Assembly (NCBI RefSeq): GCF_018132105.1
Contig: NZ_JWHL01000018.1
Location: forward strand, 1-37,281
DNA length: 37,281 nucleotides
From: Methanocalculus chunghsingensis
Lineage (GTDB): Archaea > Halobacteriota > Methanomicrobia > Methanomicrobiales > Methanocorpusculaceae
Direction of reading: 5' to 3'
The translations under genes were made by a program, and so were the position numbers. The stretch's first letter is position 1, and every line of letters begins with the position of its first letter. The notes under the pieces were generated by a model. The model searched no databases. It saw only the letters and a list, made by a program, of their open reading frames with translations, and was not told the origin of the DNA. Of this stretch, positions 7,840 through 14,969 are shown piece by piece.

Positions 7840-7849
7840 CTATCATCCC
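7816..7849. terminator. Strong gene-end hairpin with C(UUCG)G loop
   Basis: A perfect 10-bp inverted repeat GGGATGATAG (7816-7825) / CTATCATCCC (7840-7849) encloses a second short stem CATC/GGTG with one G-U pair, capped by TTCG (7831-7834). In RNA this is the very stable C(UUCG)G tetraloop on the plus strand. The left arm is coding sequence of the transporter and its stop codon lies inside the loop side. No T-run follows, so it may protect a 3' end more than terminate. It also lies downstream of the convergent secreted-protein gene. Confidence 0.6.
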
Positions 7850-7891
7850 GGCGACACCTGGTTGAATCTGTATTCTCCTGACAATTGGGTT

Positions 7892-8428
7892 TTATTCCTT
7901 TCTCCTCAGGATAAGGGTGGCGGCAGCGCAGAGTGCACCCACCAGGGCGATAAAGGCTGATCCAGCGGCTTCAGGGGGCTCTGGGGTTGGTGTGGGTGTC
8001 GGAGTGGGCAAGGGCTCCGGTGGTTCTGTTGGTGTCGGTTCAGGGATCGGTTCTGCTTCGGACAGGGTAAAGGATGATGATGCACGTACATCCGCCTCGA
8101 TGGATTCTATGAGAACCGTATAGTCATCCGGAATAAAGCCTGTTGTATCGACGAGGAACGACCATGTATTCACCTCACCGCCTTCGACAACGAATGTGAT
8201 TCCTGAGGTCCCGGTAAATCCTGCCGGAGTATCTTTTACTGTAGGGTAGAAGGACTGTGAGACGACGGTGATATGGAGTTCATGGCCGGGTGCCAGGTTG
8301 GTCGTTCCCGAGATGGAAATAAACTCTCCCCTGGAATACTCTGATGCAAGGGTATCGATCTCAAGTGCTGCTCCTGCAGAGATGCAGAAGAGGCCTGAGA
8401 GGAGAATACAGAGTATGACTCTCTTTAT
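7892..8428 (-). CDS. Secreted surface protein with PGF-CTERM-like anchor; apparent AUA start
   Basis: A 178-residue exported protein. It has a signal peptide (KRVILCILLSGLFCISAGA), an immunoglobulin-like beta domain (about 22-125; FISISGTTNLAPGHE, NTWSFLVDTTGFIPDDY) of a kind common in Methanomicrobiales surface proteins, a Pro/Thr/Glu-rich spacer, and a C-terminal hydrophobic helix ending LRRKE, as in archaeosortase-type anchors. The frame upstream holds no ATG, GTG or TTG before an in-frame TAG at 8455-8453. The signal peptide instead begins at ATA (8428-8426), six bases after GGAGGAGG. The first normal start, GTG 8173, lies inside the domain. Either AUA is used or the ATG has mutated. Confidence 0.72.
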   Translation of the reverse strand: MKRVILCILLSGLFCISAGAALEIDTLASEYSRGEFISISGTTNLAPGHELHITVVSQSFYPTVKDTPAGFTGTSGITFVVEGGEVNTWSFLVDTTGFIPDDYTVLIESIEADVRASSSFTLSEAEPIPEPTPTEPPEPLPTPTPTPTPEPPEAAGSAFIALVGALCAAATLILRRKE

Positions 8429-8460
8429 CTGACTCCTCCTCCGGATACCATGCTATTCTG

Positions 8461-8494
8461 TGGCGCGCCATCCGGATTCGTCTCTTCAATCCGG
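8461..8494. promoter_or_regulatory. Two dyads between divergent genes
   Basis: A perfect 10-bp palindrome TGGCGCGCCA (8461-8470) lies next to a perfect 7-bp inverted repeat CCGGATT (8472-8478) / AATCCGG (8488-8494) with a 9-base spacer. Both sit between the secreted-protein gene and the hydrolase gene. The AT-rich patch GCAAAAATCTTTC (8499-8511) next to them may hold TATA elements for both directions. They may be operators, or a leader hairpin in the minus-strand mRNA. Confidence 0.4.
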
Positions 8495-8547
8495 GGTAGC
8501 AAAAATCTTTCGGAGGCTCTTTGGGGTATGGTGCTGATGTAGATGGC

Positions 8548-9363
8548 ATGCATCACCTGCTGACACGGGACGGCATTCTTCTTCCATATACACTTCATGG
8601 TGGGGGGCATCCACTCATCTTCGTTTCTGCCTATGGGATGACCGCGGCAGAGTGGCCAAAAAAGATGCTCTCGCCTCTTGCTGACCGGTATCGCCTTGTA
8701 CTGTATAATCATCGTGGCATCTCCGGAGAAACAAACCCTGATGTACCGTTTTCGATTCCACAGGCAGCGGAGGATCTCCACGACCTGATAGCCGGGATTG
8801 GTGAGACGACTGCCACCATCATCGGCTATTCGATGGGTGGGATGATCGCCCTTGAACACGTGATCCGGTATCCTGATGAGGTGGATCGCCTCATCCTCCT
8901 GAGCACCTGCTGTGGCGGGGTGGAGGCAGTCCCATCTGAAGAGTGGGTCAGGGAAGAGATGGCAGGCCAACCCGTATCGATTGAGGCCTATCTGGATCGT
9001 GCCGGCCGGCTTCTCCTGACCGAATCGTTCAGGAGGATGCATCCTGATCCATCCTCATGGTTCCCGGATGTCGGAGAACCGGTTGATGCAGCTGTTGTCA
9101 GAGAGCAGTTTGACGCCCTTCAGAGATGGAGAGGGGTCTATCCTCGTCTTAAGGAGGTGCAGGCAAAGGCGCTCGTCATATCCGGTGATCGGGATCTCGT
9201 CACCCCTCCGGACAATGCCGGGATTCTTGCCATGGCTATTCCTGATGCAGGTGCCATTATCATGGAGGATGGTGGCCATGGCGTTATCTTCCAGTATCCT
9301 GAGGAGGTTGCCGGGATCATTACAGAGTTTCTTCACCTGGATCATCATTCGATGGGAAGATGA
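8548..9363 (+). CDS. Alpha/beta hydrolase
   Basis: A 271-residue alpha/beta-hydrolase-fold protein. The nucleophile elbow GYSMGG holds Ser95, the acid is probably Asp216 in SGDRDLVTP, and the histidine is His244 in DGGHGV, a complete triad. NHRG near residue 54 contributes to the oxyanion region. The frame is open to a TTG at 8521, but the AT-rich promoter patch at 8499-8511 would start transcription after that codon, so the ATG at 8548 is preferred. Esterase, lactonase or C-C hydrolase activity cannot be told apart from sequence. It stands alone between a divergent secreted-protein gene and a convergent MoaD gene. Confidence 0.85.
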   Translation: MHHLLTRDGILLPYTLHGGGHPLIFVSAYGMTAAEWPKKMLSPLADRYRLVLYNHRGISGETNPDVPFSIPQAAEDLHDLIAGIGETTATIIGYSMGGMIALEHVIRYPDEVDRLILLSTCCGGVEAVPSEEWVREEMAGQPVSIEAYLDRAGRLLLTESFRRMHPDPSSWFPDVGEPVDAAVVREQFDALQRWRGVYPRLKEVQAKALVISGDRDLVTPPDNAGILAMAIPDAGAIIMEDGGHGVIFQYPEEVAGIITEFLHLDHHSMGR

Positions 9364-9419
9364 GATGCGGGTTGAACTCACCCTCCCTTGAAAAAGAGTG
9401 TTTCCCGGGTCCTTCCCCT

Positions 9420-9698
9420 CTACCCTCCACCGGCGGGTGGGAAGAGTGCAATACGATCGCCCTCACTGAGTATTGAATCAAGTCCTTTGATGAAGGCGAT
9501 GTTCCGTCCGTTGAGAAGGATGTTGACGAAATCCTTCAATGTGCCATCCTCCAAAAATATCTCACCCTCCAGTTTCGGATACCGCTCAGTGAGCATTGTG
9601 AGGAGATCAGCGATAGTGGCACTCTCCTGAATCTCAATTGCGAACTCCGCATCCATATGGTCGCGGAGTGTTGCAAATGATTTGACGGTGATCTTCAT
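9420..9698 (-). CDS. MoaD/ThiS-family ubiquitin-like sulfur carrier
   Basis: A 92-residue beta-grasp protein ending FPPAGGG. The C-terminal Gly-Gly is the site that is adenylated and thiocarboxylated in MoaD, ThiS and archaeal SAMPs; a third glycine before the stop is slightly unusual. The middle part has the FVNILLNGRNI strand and the ILSEGDRIALFPP end typical of MoaD. It lies downstream of the AOR gene on the same strand, and MoaD-like proteins commonly accompany AOR genes because AOR needs a tungsten-pterin dithiolene. GGAG lies about 12 bases before the ATG. A SAMP-like role in protein modification is possible. Confidence 0.85.
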   Translation of the reverse strand: MKITVKSFATLRDHMDAEFAIEIQESATIADLLTMLTERYPKLEGEIFLEDGTLKDFVNILLNGRNIAFIKGLDSILSEGDRIALFPPAGGG

Positions 9699-9723
9699 TT
9701 TCTGCTCACTCTCCGTTTTTTCT

Positions 9724-9744
9724 ATGGTCTTTCCTGAGGACCAT
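9724..9744. repeat. Inverted repeat between AOR and moaD-like genes
   Basis: ATGGTC (9724-9729) and GACCAT (9739-9744) form a perfect 6-bp stem with a 9-base loop in the 77-base gap between the AOR stop and the MoaD start. It may act as an RNA processing or attenuation site that sets the ratio of the two proteins. No T-run follows it in the direction of transcription. Confidence 0.35.
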
Positions 9745-9775
9745 GTCCTTTATGGCCCCCTCTGCCTTCTTCAGA

Positions 9776-11560
9776 TTACTCAAGCCCCAGCTCACGGAGT
9801 TTCTCTTGTGTCGGAACTCCTTCGGCATCCCAGCCACGCTCAGTATAGTACTCACTGAGCAGTGGTTCCCGCTCCCAGACACGCCCTTTTGGTCCTCCCT
9901 CTTTGATTGGATCATTCAGGAGGCGTGCTGGAAGTGTATCATCCGCTTTTGTATAGCCTACCTTAATGTTGAAGAGCTTCTGGAGATTCCAGATCCGCTC
10001 TCCGATCTTCAGGAGAGCGGCGCCATCCATCGAAATTCCGGTTGTTGCGGCGGTGAGATCTGCATAATCATCAGCATTCAGTGCAAATGAACTGAAGAGA
10101 CACATCCCGGATGCATCGATAGCAGCGGTCAGATCCTGGAAGATTCGTGTCCATGTTGCCTTGCCGTCATTGACGAATGGGTCGAGCTTCTCTGGTGCTC
10201 CGAGCACTTCAGGAGAGACCATATATCCATAGACATGATCCCCTCCACGGACGGATGTTGCATATGATAGCCCATGGCCCTGAAGCCCACGGGGATCATA
10301 TGCCGGGAGATCCTGCTTCTTGACGCTCATTGATAACTCCGGGTACCCGTGCCTCTCTGCAAACCGATATGATCCATCGGTGAGTTCTGCACCGAACCCT
10401 TCACGGAGTCCCATCTGCCTGACAAGTTCAACGATACCTTCAGGATTTCCAAATTGGGGCCCCTCAGTGATATATCCCTTCTCACGCATCTCCATTGCAC
10501 AAGCGATAGCTGTCGGGGTGCCGACGGCATCCAGACCAAGTTTGTTGCATTCCCATGCAGCCTGGATAACTGTCTTGAGATCATCAATGCCGAGATCTGC
10601 ACCAAATCCCCACATGGGTTCATACTCCGGTCCTTCGCCAATGATTCCATCGACCTCGCAGATACGGGAGCACCGCACGGTGCAGGCAAAACACCCGCTG
10701 TTCTTCTTCAGGAAGGTCTCTGCCAGTCTTTCACCCGAGACCTTTTCGGCGCCGGCGAAGTGGGCGCTCTGGAAGTTCTTCGTTGGAAGGATGCCGTTTT
10801 CATTGATGATGTTAACGAGGACGGCTGTTCCATAGGTGGTAAGCGCCTGACAGATCCCATTCTCATCAAGCTTTTTACGAATCCTCTCCTTGACGGCATT
10901 CAGTCCATCTTTATCCGCCTCGTCGATCCGAAGCTCTCCTGTGGCAACGACCGCCTTGACATTCTTTGAACCAAGGACTGCTCCCGCCCCACTCCGGCCG
11001 GCTGCACGATCCCGGTCATTCATCACGCAGGCGAGGAGACTCTGCTTCTCTCCAGCCGGCCCGATACAGGCAACCTTCGCCTTCTTGTCGCCGAGATCCG
11101 CGATGAGTGCGTCTGTTGTCTGATGGACATCGAGTCCCCAGTAGGAGGTGGCATCACGGAGTTCTGCCTTCCCCTCATTCAGATAGAGATACACGGGTTT
11201 CTCTGCACGCCCTTCGAAGACGACCGCATCAAATCCGGCCTTCTTGATCTTCCAGCCGAATGTTCCTCCACTGTTTGCGGACATGAGGGTGTTGTTGAGC
11301 GGTGACTTGGTGCTCACCATATACCTGCTCCCGAGAGGGATGCCGGTTCCTGTCAGGGGGCTTGATGCGATGACGAGGATATTATCGGGTGAGAGGGGAT
11401 CGACGAGGGGATCCATCCTGTCCGAGATGATCTTTGTACCAAAGCCCCTCCCTCCGAGGTAATTCTTCTTCAGATCAGCCGGGGTCTCCTGGATCTCGAT
11501 ACTCCCTTTGGTAAGATTGACATATGCAATCTTACCTGCATATCCATCAATTACTGCCAT
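9776..11560 (-). CDS. Tungsten-dependent aldehyde:ferredoxin oxidoreductase
   Basis: A 594-residue AOR-family enzyme that oxidises aldehydes to carboxylic acids and reduces ferredoxin, using a bis-tungstopterin and one [4Fe-4S] cluster. Cluster ligands are C290, C293 and C297 (CFACTVRC) plus the distant C487 in IDASGMC, the usual DxxGxC motif. The N-terminal domain (YAGKIAYVNLTKG, GGRGFGTK, SPLTGTGIPLGSRY) and the glycine-rich NDRDRAAGRSGAGAVLGSKN are family hallmarks. The length is close to the usual value of about 600. Its substrate is not fixed by sequence. It lies between an acyl-CoA synthetase gene (upstream) and a MoaD-like gene (downstream), all on the minus strand. Confidence 0.92.
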   Translation of the reverse strand: MAVIDGYAGKIAYVNLTKGSIEIQETPADLKKNYLGGRGFGTKIISDRMDPLVDPLSPDNILVIASSPLTGTGIPLGSRYMVSTKSPLNNTLMSANSGGTFGWKIKKAGFDAVVFEGRAEKPVYLYLNEGKAELRDATSYWGLDVHQTTDALIADLGDKKAKVACIGPAGEKQSLLACVMNDRDRAAGRSGAGAVLGSKNVKAVVATGELRIDEADKDGLNAVKERIRKKLDENGICQALTTYGTAVLVNIINENGILPTKNFQSAHFAGAEKVSGERLAETFLKKNSGCFACTVRCSRICEVDGIIGEGPEYEPMWGFGADLGIDDLKTVIQAAWECNKLGLDAVGTPTAIACAMEMREKGYITEGPQFGNPEGIVELVRQMGLREGFGAELTDGSYRFAERHGYPELSMSVKKQDLPAYDPRGLQGHGLSYATSVRGGDHVYGYMVSPEVLGAPEKLDPFVNDGKATWTRIFQDLTAAIDASGMCLFSSFALNADDYADLTAATTGISMDGAALLKIGERIWNLQKLFNIKVGYTKADDTLPARLLNDPIKEGGPKGRVWEREPLLSEYYTERGWDAEGVPTQEKLRELGLE

Positions 11561-11583
11561 GGTTCAAAATGTATGTTGAGGTG

Positions 11584-11598
11584 TATATATAATTATAT
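11584..11598 (-). promoter_or_regulatory. TATA box of the AOR gene
   Basis: The strongly AT-rich TATATATAATTATAT element lies with its centre about 30 bases before the AOR ATG at 11560. No ribosome-binding site precedes that ATG, so the mRNA is probably nearly leaderless. The presence of this promoter means AOR need not depend on read-through from the acyl-CoA synthetase gene. Confidence 0.55.
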
Positions 11599-11671
11599 GT
11601 TTGATGCGGGCCGTGGTGGCAGAAATGAATCGATCAACTATCTGGCTGAAAAGGGGGGGCAGAGTGATTCT

Positions 11672-11688
11672 TCTTCTCATAGAGAAGA
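11672..11688. terminator. Hairpin after the acyl-CoA synthetase gene
   Basis: A perfect inverted repeat TCTTCTC-ATA-GAGAAGA begins 5 bases beyond the stop codon of the minus-strand acyl-CoA synthetase gene. It is a likely transcript end or processing signal separating this gene from AOR. Nothing else was seen in 11599-11671 apart from a run of seven G. Confidence 0.4.
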
Positions 11689-11693
11689 GAGGG

Positions 11694-13589
11694 TTACCGT
11701 TTCGGGTATCCTATCCTCTGCAGGACGAGGGTGATCTCATCAAGAATTGCGGGGTCATCGATCGTCGCTGGCACGGTATACGATACCCCGTCTGCAATCC
11801 TCTTGATCGTTCCCCGAAGAATTTTGCCGGATCTGGTCTTTGGGAGGCGTTGTACAACGGCAACTGATTTAAATGATGCAATAGGCCCTATCTTCTGCCT
11901 GACCAGGGCAATCAGCTCTGCCTGCAGCTTCTCCGCATCCGGATCATGACCGGATTTCAGGACGACAAAACCAACCGGGACTTCTCCCTTTACCGGATCA
12001 TAGACGCCAAAGACTGCACATTCTGCCACATCAGGGTGTGATGCAAGGACCTCCTCCATTGCACCGGTTGAGAGGCGGTGTCCGGCGACATTAATGATAT
12101 CATCTGTTCGCCCCATGATCCAGAGATACCCATCTTCATCAAGATATCCGGCATCAGAGGTGAGATAATAGCCGGGATAAGCAGTGAAGTATGTCCTGAT
12201 ATAATCGGCATCATTATTCCAGAGTGTTATAAAACACCCTGGAGGGAGTGGCATGCTGATGACAATATTCCCGATCTCTCCTCTGGGGAGTTCGTTGCCG
12301 GTATCGTCAAGTACATGGATATCATAGCCTGGTACAGGTCTGGTGCAGGATCCGGGCTTAATCGGGAGGAGCTCAAGGCCTGCACAGTCTGCGCCGATGG
12401 CCCAGCCGGTTTCGGTCTGCCACCAGTGATCGATGACGGGGATGCCAAGCAGCTCCTCTGCCCAGAGGAGCGTGTCTGGATCACACCGCTCACCGGCAAG
12501 AAAGAGCATCTTCAGAGATGAGAGATCATATTTTTTCCGATACAATCCATCAGGATCCTCCCTCCGGATAGCACGGAAGGCCGTCGGTGCACAGAATAGT
12601 ACAGATACGTCATGCTCAGCAATAACCCGCCAGAATGCCCCGGGATCAGGTGTTCCAACCGATTTTCCTTCGTACAGGATCGTGGTACAACCGTAAAAAA
12701 GCGGTCCGTAGACGATATAGGAGTGGCCGACCACCCAGCCGATATCCGATGCCGCCCAGTAGACCTCTCCCGGCCTGACACCGTAGATATGCTCCATGCT
12801 CCAGACTAATGCGACGAGATGCCCCCCGTTGTCTCGTACGACACCTTTCGGCTTTCCGGTGGTGCCTGATGTATAGAGGATGTACAGGGGGTCTGTTGAG
12901 CCAACCGGTACACAGGGGGCTGGTTCTGCATCCATCAGGTGATCCCATGAGATATCTCTGCCTTCCATGAGGTCCACCGGCAGCTCCTGACGCTGGACAA
13001 AGACACACTGTGAGGGTGTATGGGAGGAGAGGGCAAGTGCTGCGTCAAGGAGTGGTTTGTAGGGGATTACCCGGTTCACCTCGATACCGCAGGATGCCGT
13101 GATGATGATCTCCGGACGGGCATCCTCTATCCGTGTGGCGAGCTCGCGGGCCGCAAACCCTCCAAAAACAACCGAATGAACGGCGCCTATCCTGGCACAG
13201 GCGAGCATTGCAATGACCGCCTCAGGGATCATCGGCATATAAATGATCACCCTGTCGCCCTTCTGCACACCGAGGTTCTGTAGCCCTCCGGCACAGCGTG
13301 CCACCAGGTCCAGCAGTTCTCCGTAGGTGAACGTCGTGATGGTATCTGTCACCGGGCTGTCATAGATGAGGGCGATCTGATCTCCCCTCCCCTCCTCGAC
13401 ATGATAGTCAAGGGCATTATAGCATGAATTGAGAACTCCCCCCTCAAACCAGCGGTACATTGGCGGGTTGTCGCTATTGAGTACCCTGTCATACCGCTGG
13501 TACCATCTGACCTTCTCTGCGGCAGCTCCCCAGAATTTCTCAGGATCAGTTATCGACTCATGAAATGTCTGCTCATAACCCACACCCAT
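11694..13589 (-). CDS. AMP-forming short-chain acyl-CoA synthetase, PrpE-like
   Basis: A 631-residue member of the acetyl/propionyl-CoA synthetase family. It has the N-terminal ACAS domain, the AMP-binding P-loop YTSGTTGKPKG (239-249), WWQTETGW (389-396), the hinge region GRTDDIINVAGHRLSTG and the catalytic lysine K589 in RSGKI. The double Trp before QTETGW follows the PrpE/ACSS3 pattern, whereas classical acetyl-CoA synthetases have YWQTETG, so propionate or another short acid is likely. It activates an acid with ATP and CoA. Upstream of AOR on the same strand, it could take the acid that AOR forms. A strong GGAGG lies six bases before the ATG, within an inverted repeat. Confidence 0.88.
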   Translation of the reverse strand: MGVGYEQTFHESITDPEKFWGAAAEKVRWYQRYDRVLNSDNPPMYRWFEGGVLNSCYNALDYHVEEGRGDQIALIYDSPVTDTITTFTYGELLDLVARCAGGLQNLGVQKGDRVIIYMPMIPEAVIAMLACARIGAVHSVVFGGFAARELATRIEDARPEIIITASCGIEVNRVIPYKPLLDAALALSSHTPSQCVFVQRQELPVDLMEGRDISWDHLMDAEPAPCVPVGSTDPLYILYTSGTTGKPKGVVRDNGGHLVALVWSMEHIYGVRPGEVYWAASDIGWVVGHSYIVYGPLFYGCTTILYEGKSVGTPDPGAFWRVIAEHDVSVLFCAPTAFRAIRREDPDGLYRKKYDLSSLKMLFLAGERCDPDTLLWAEELLGIPVIDHWWQTETGWAIGADCAGLELLPIKPGSCTRPVPGYDIHVLDDTGNELPRGEIGNIVISMPLPPGCFITLWNNDADYIRTYFTAYPGYYLTSDAGYLDEDGYLWIMGRTDDIINVAGHRLSTGAMEEVLASHPDVAECAVFGVYDPVKGEVPVGFVVLKSGHDPDAEKLQAELIALVRQKIGPIASFKSVAVVQRLPKTRSGKILRGTIKRIADGVSYTVPATIDDPAILDEITLVLQRIGYPKR

Positions 13590-13592
13590 CTC

Positions 13593-13619
13593 CTGCCTCC
13601 TTCATTTTCATAGAGGCAG
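13593..13619 (-). promoter_or_regulatory. Inverted repeat covering the prpE-like ribosome-binding site
   Basis: CTGCCTC (13593-13599) and GAGGCAG (13613-13619) form a perfect 7-bp repeat with a 13-base spacer. On the minus strand the downstream arm contains most of the GGAGG ribosome-binding site. The likely TATA box AATTAAAT (13634-13641, minus strand) predicts a start near 13612, so the upstream arm lies at or just before the transcript start. It may therefore be an RNA hairpin hiding the ribosome-binding site or an operator straddling the start. Apart from these, nothing was seen in 13642-13757. Confidence 0.5.
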
Positions 13620-13757
13620 AAGGGGGAAGTGGATTTAATTTTTTCGGACGGTTTTGTAGGAGAGATTCGCTCTCACTATCTCATCCTCTTTGTAGCGGGG
13701 GATCGCAGAAATAGAACTGATCTATCGATGCTTTATGTGGTAAAGAAAAGTCCAAGA

Positions 13758-13831
13758 TGCCCCAGCCCGGATTTGAACCGGGGACAACCAGATCTTCAGT
13801 CTGGCGCTCTCCCAGTCTGAGCTACTGAGGC
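13758..13831 (-). tRNA. tRNA-Phe (GAA)
   Basis: A 74-base cloverleaf: acceptor GCCTCAG pairs with CTGGGGC, the D arm is GCTC/GAGC, the anticodon stem CCAGA/TCTGG holds the loop CTGAAGA with anticodon GAA, and the T arm is CCCGG-TTCAAAT-CCGGG. The discriminator is A. The CCA end is not encoded and there is no intron. A T-rich stretch (CTTTTCTTTACC on the minus strand) follows the gene. Confidence 0.97.
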
Positions 13832-13858
13832 TTTGGGATTACAATATACGCAAGATCT

Positions 13859-13869
13859 CTATTTAATAC
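13859..13869 (-). promoter_or_regulatory. TATA box of tRNA-Phe
   Basis: GTATTAAATAG on the minus strand lies about 28-38 bases upstream of the mature 5' end of tRNA-Phe. This fits a short 5' leader removed by RNase P. The rest of 13870-13973 holds only a possible weak TATA (CTCTTTATC, about 13938-13946) for the DHH gene. Confidence 0.45.
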
Positions 13870-13973
13870 ATCCGATTTGATCTCTCCTCTCCTCTTCACC
13901 CACCCATACCGCACCAAGAGATCATCCACCACATCGCCCCTCTTTATCAGCCGAAAGAACAGAGATAATAAGC

Positions 13974-14969
13974 ATGAGATGGCCCTTTGGAAGACCTGAA
14001 AAGAAGAAAGAAGGACCGAGCCTTGAGGAAAGGGTTCGTAACCGGACGGCGGGCATTGTTCACCTGACGCATAACGACCTTGATGCCGCCGGTGCCGATG
14101 CCATCCACAGAAGGGTGTATGGGCGCGAGGCTATCCTCACCGTCTTCTCATCAGTTGGAAGGTTCACAAAGAACCTCAATACCATTGCGAACGTCCCTGG
14201 AAACGGACATACTCTCTCGATTTCTGATCTTGGTTTTCAGAAAGGCTGTGATGAGGCGGCACGGAGGGCGAAGGCTGCAGGATGGAAGATCGTCTGGAGA
14301 GATCATCACCGATGGAAGAAGGATGAGATCGAGCAAATCAGCCGGTATACAGAGGAGCTCACCGTCGATTCCTCAACCTGCGGGTGCGGTCTTGTCGCTC
14401 GTGCAATAGCCTCTGATGATCCAACCGCTGTCGAGATTGCCCGTATCGTCTGTGACTATGATCTCTGGACACACAAAGACCCTCGTTCCGCCATCCTCGG
14501 ACAGATTGGATCAATCAATAAAAACCTCCGACCCCTTCGTGACCGGCTTCAGGAAGGGATCTTTACCGATGACTGGATCGAAGAGACGTATGCTGCAATT
14601 GACAGGGAACGGACCATCGCCATCAGAAAGAGTATCCGGAAGACGACGATCCGCGATGGCCGGTACCGCATCGCATTTGCCCCTCTCTATAACTATCCAA
14701 GTGAGACCGCAGCAGCAATCAGGGATGAACTGAAGACCGATATCGAGGTGATCATCTCGGATAATGGTCGCTTCTCACTTCGGTCCGCGCCTCCGGTGAG
14801 TCATCTCATCGCTGCGGAATTTGGTGGCGGCGGCCATCCGAATGCCTCAGGAGGATCATTCCCCTTTACCTTCTGGGATAAAATCTCCTTTGGACTCTTT
14901 GGAAAGACCGCTCACTTTGATCGCTTCGTTGATGTTGCCGAGTCTCTATCTGGCCAGAATGGACCGTGA
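13974..14969 (+). CDS. DHH/DHHA1-family phosphoesterase (RecJ-like)
   Basis: A 331-residue protein with the N-terminal DHH domain and C-terminal DHHA1 domain. Metal motifs are HNDLDAAGADA (33-43), SDLG (84-87), DHH (110-112) and D at about 159 in the VCDYD motif; the substrate-binding GGGGHPNASGG is at 284-294. Archaeal relatives include RecJ-like nucleases, nanoRNases and cyclic dinucleotide or oligonucleotide phosphodiesterases, and this sequence does not settle which. A charged stretch PEKKKEGPSLEERVRNR precedes the domain. It overlaps the convergent orphan gene by 24 bases at its 3' end. The short leader suggests a near-leaderless mRNA. Confidence 0.85.
   Translation: MRWPFGRPEKKKEGPSLEERVRNRTAGIVHLTHNDLDAAGADAIHRRVYGREAILTVFSSVGRFTKNLNTIANVPGNGHTLSISDLGFQKGCDEAARRAKAAGWKIVWRDHHRWKKDEIEQISRYTEELTVDSSTCGCGLVARAIASDDPTAVEIARIVCDYDLWTHKDPRSAILGQIGSINKNLRPLRDRLQEGIFTDDWIEETYAAIDRERTIAIRKSIRKTTIRDGRYRIAFAPLYNYPSETAAAIRDELKTDIEVIISDNGRFSLRSAPPVSHLIAAEFGGGGHPNASGGSFPFTFWDKISFGLFGKTAHFDRFVDVAESLSGQNGP

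Noticed and set aside
7917-8123. Open plus-strand frame rich in Gly/Val repeats (GVGVGVGVGKG)
   Set aside because: It is the antisense of the Pro/Thr/Glu-rich spacer in the secreted protein; the repeats come from low-complexity codons.
10320-10969. Two 171-codon plus-strand frames inside AOR
   Set aside because: They are antisense to conserved AOR coding sequence, including the cluster cysteines.
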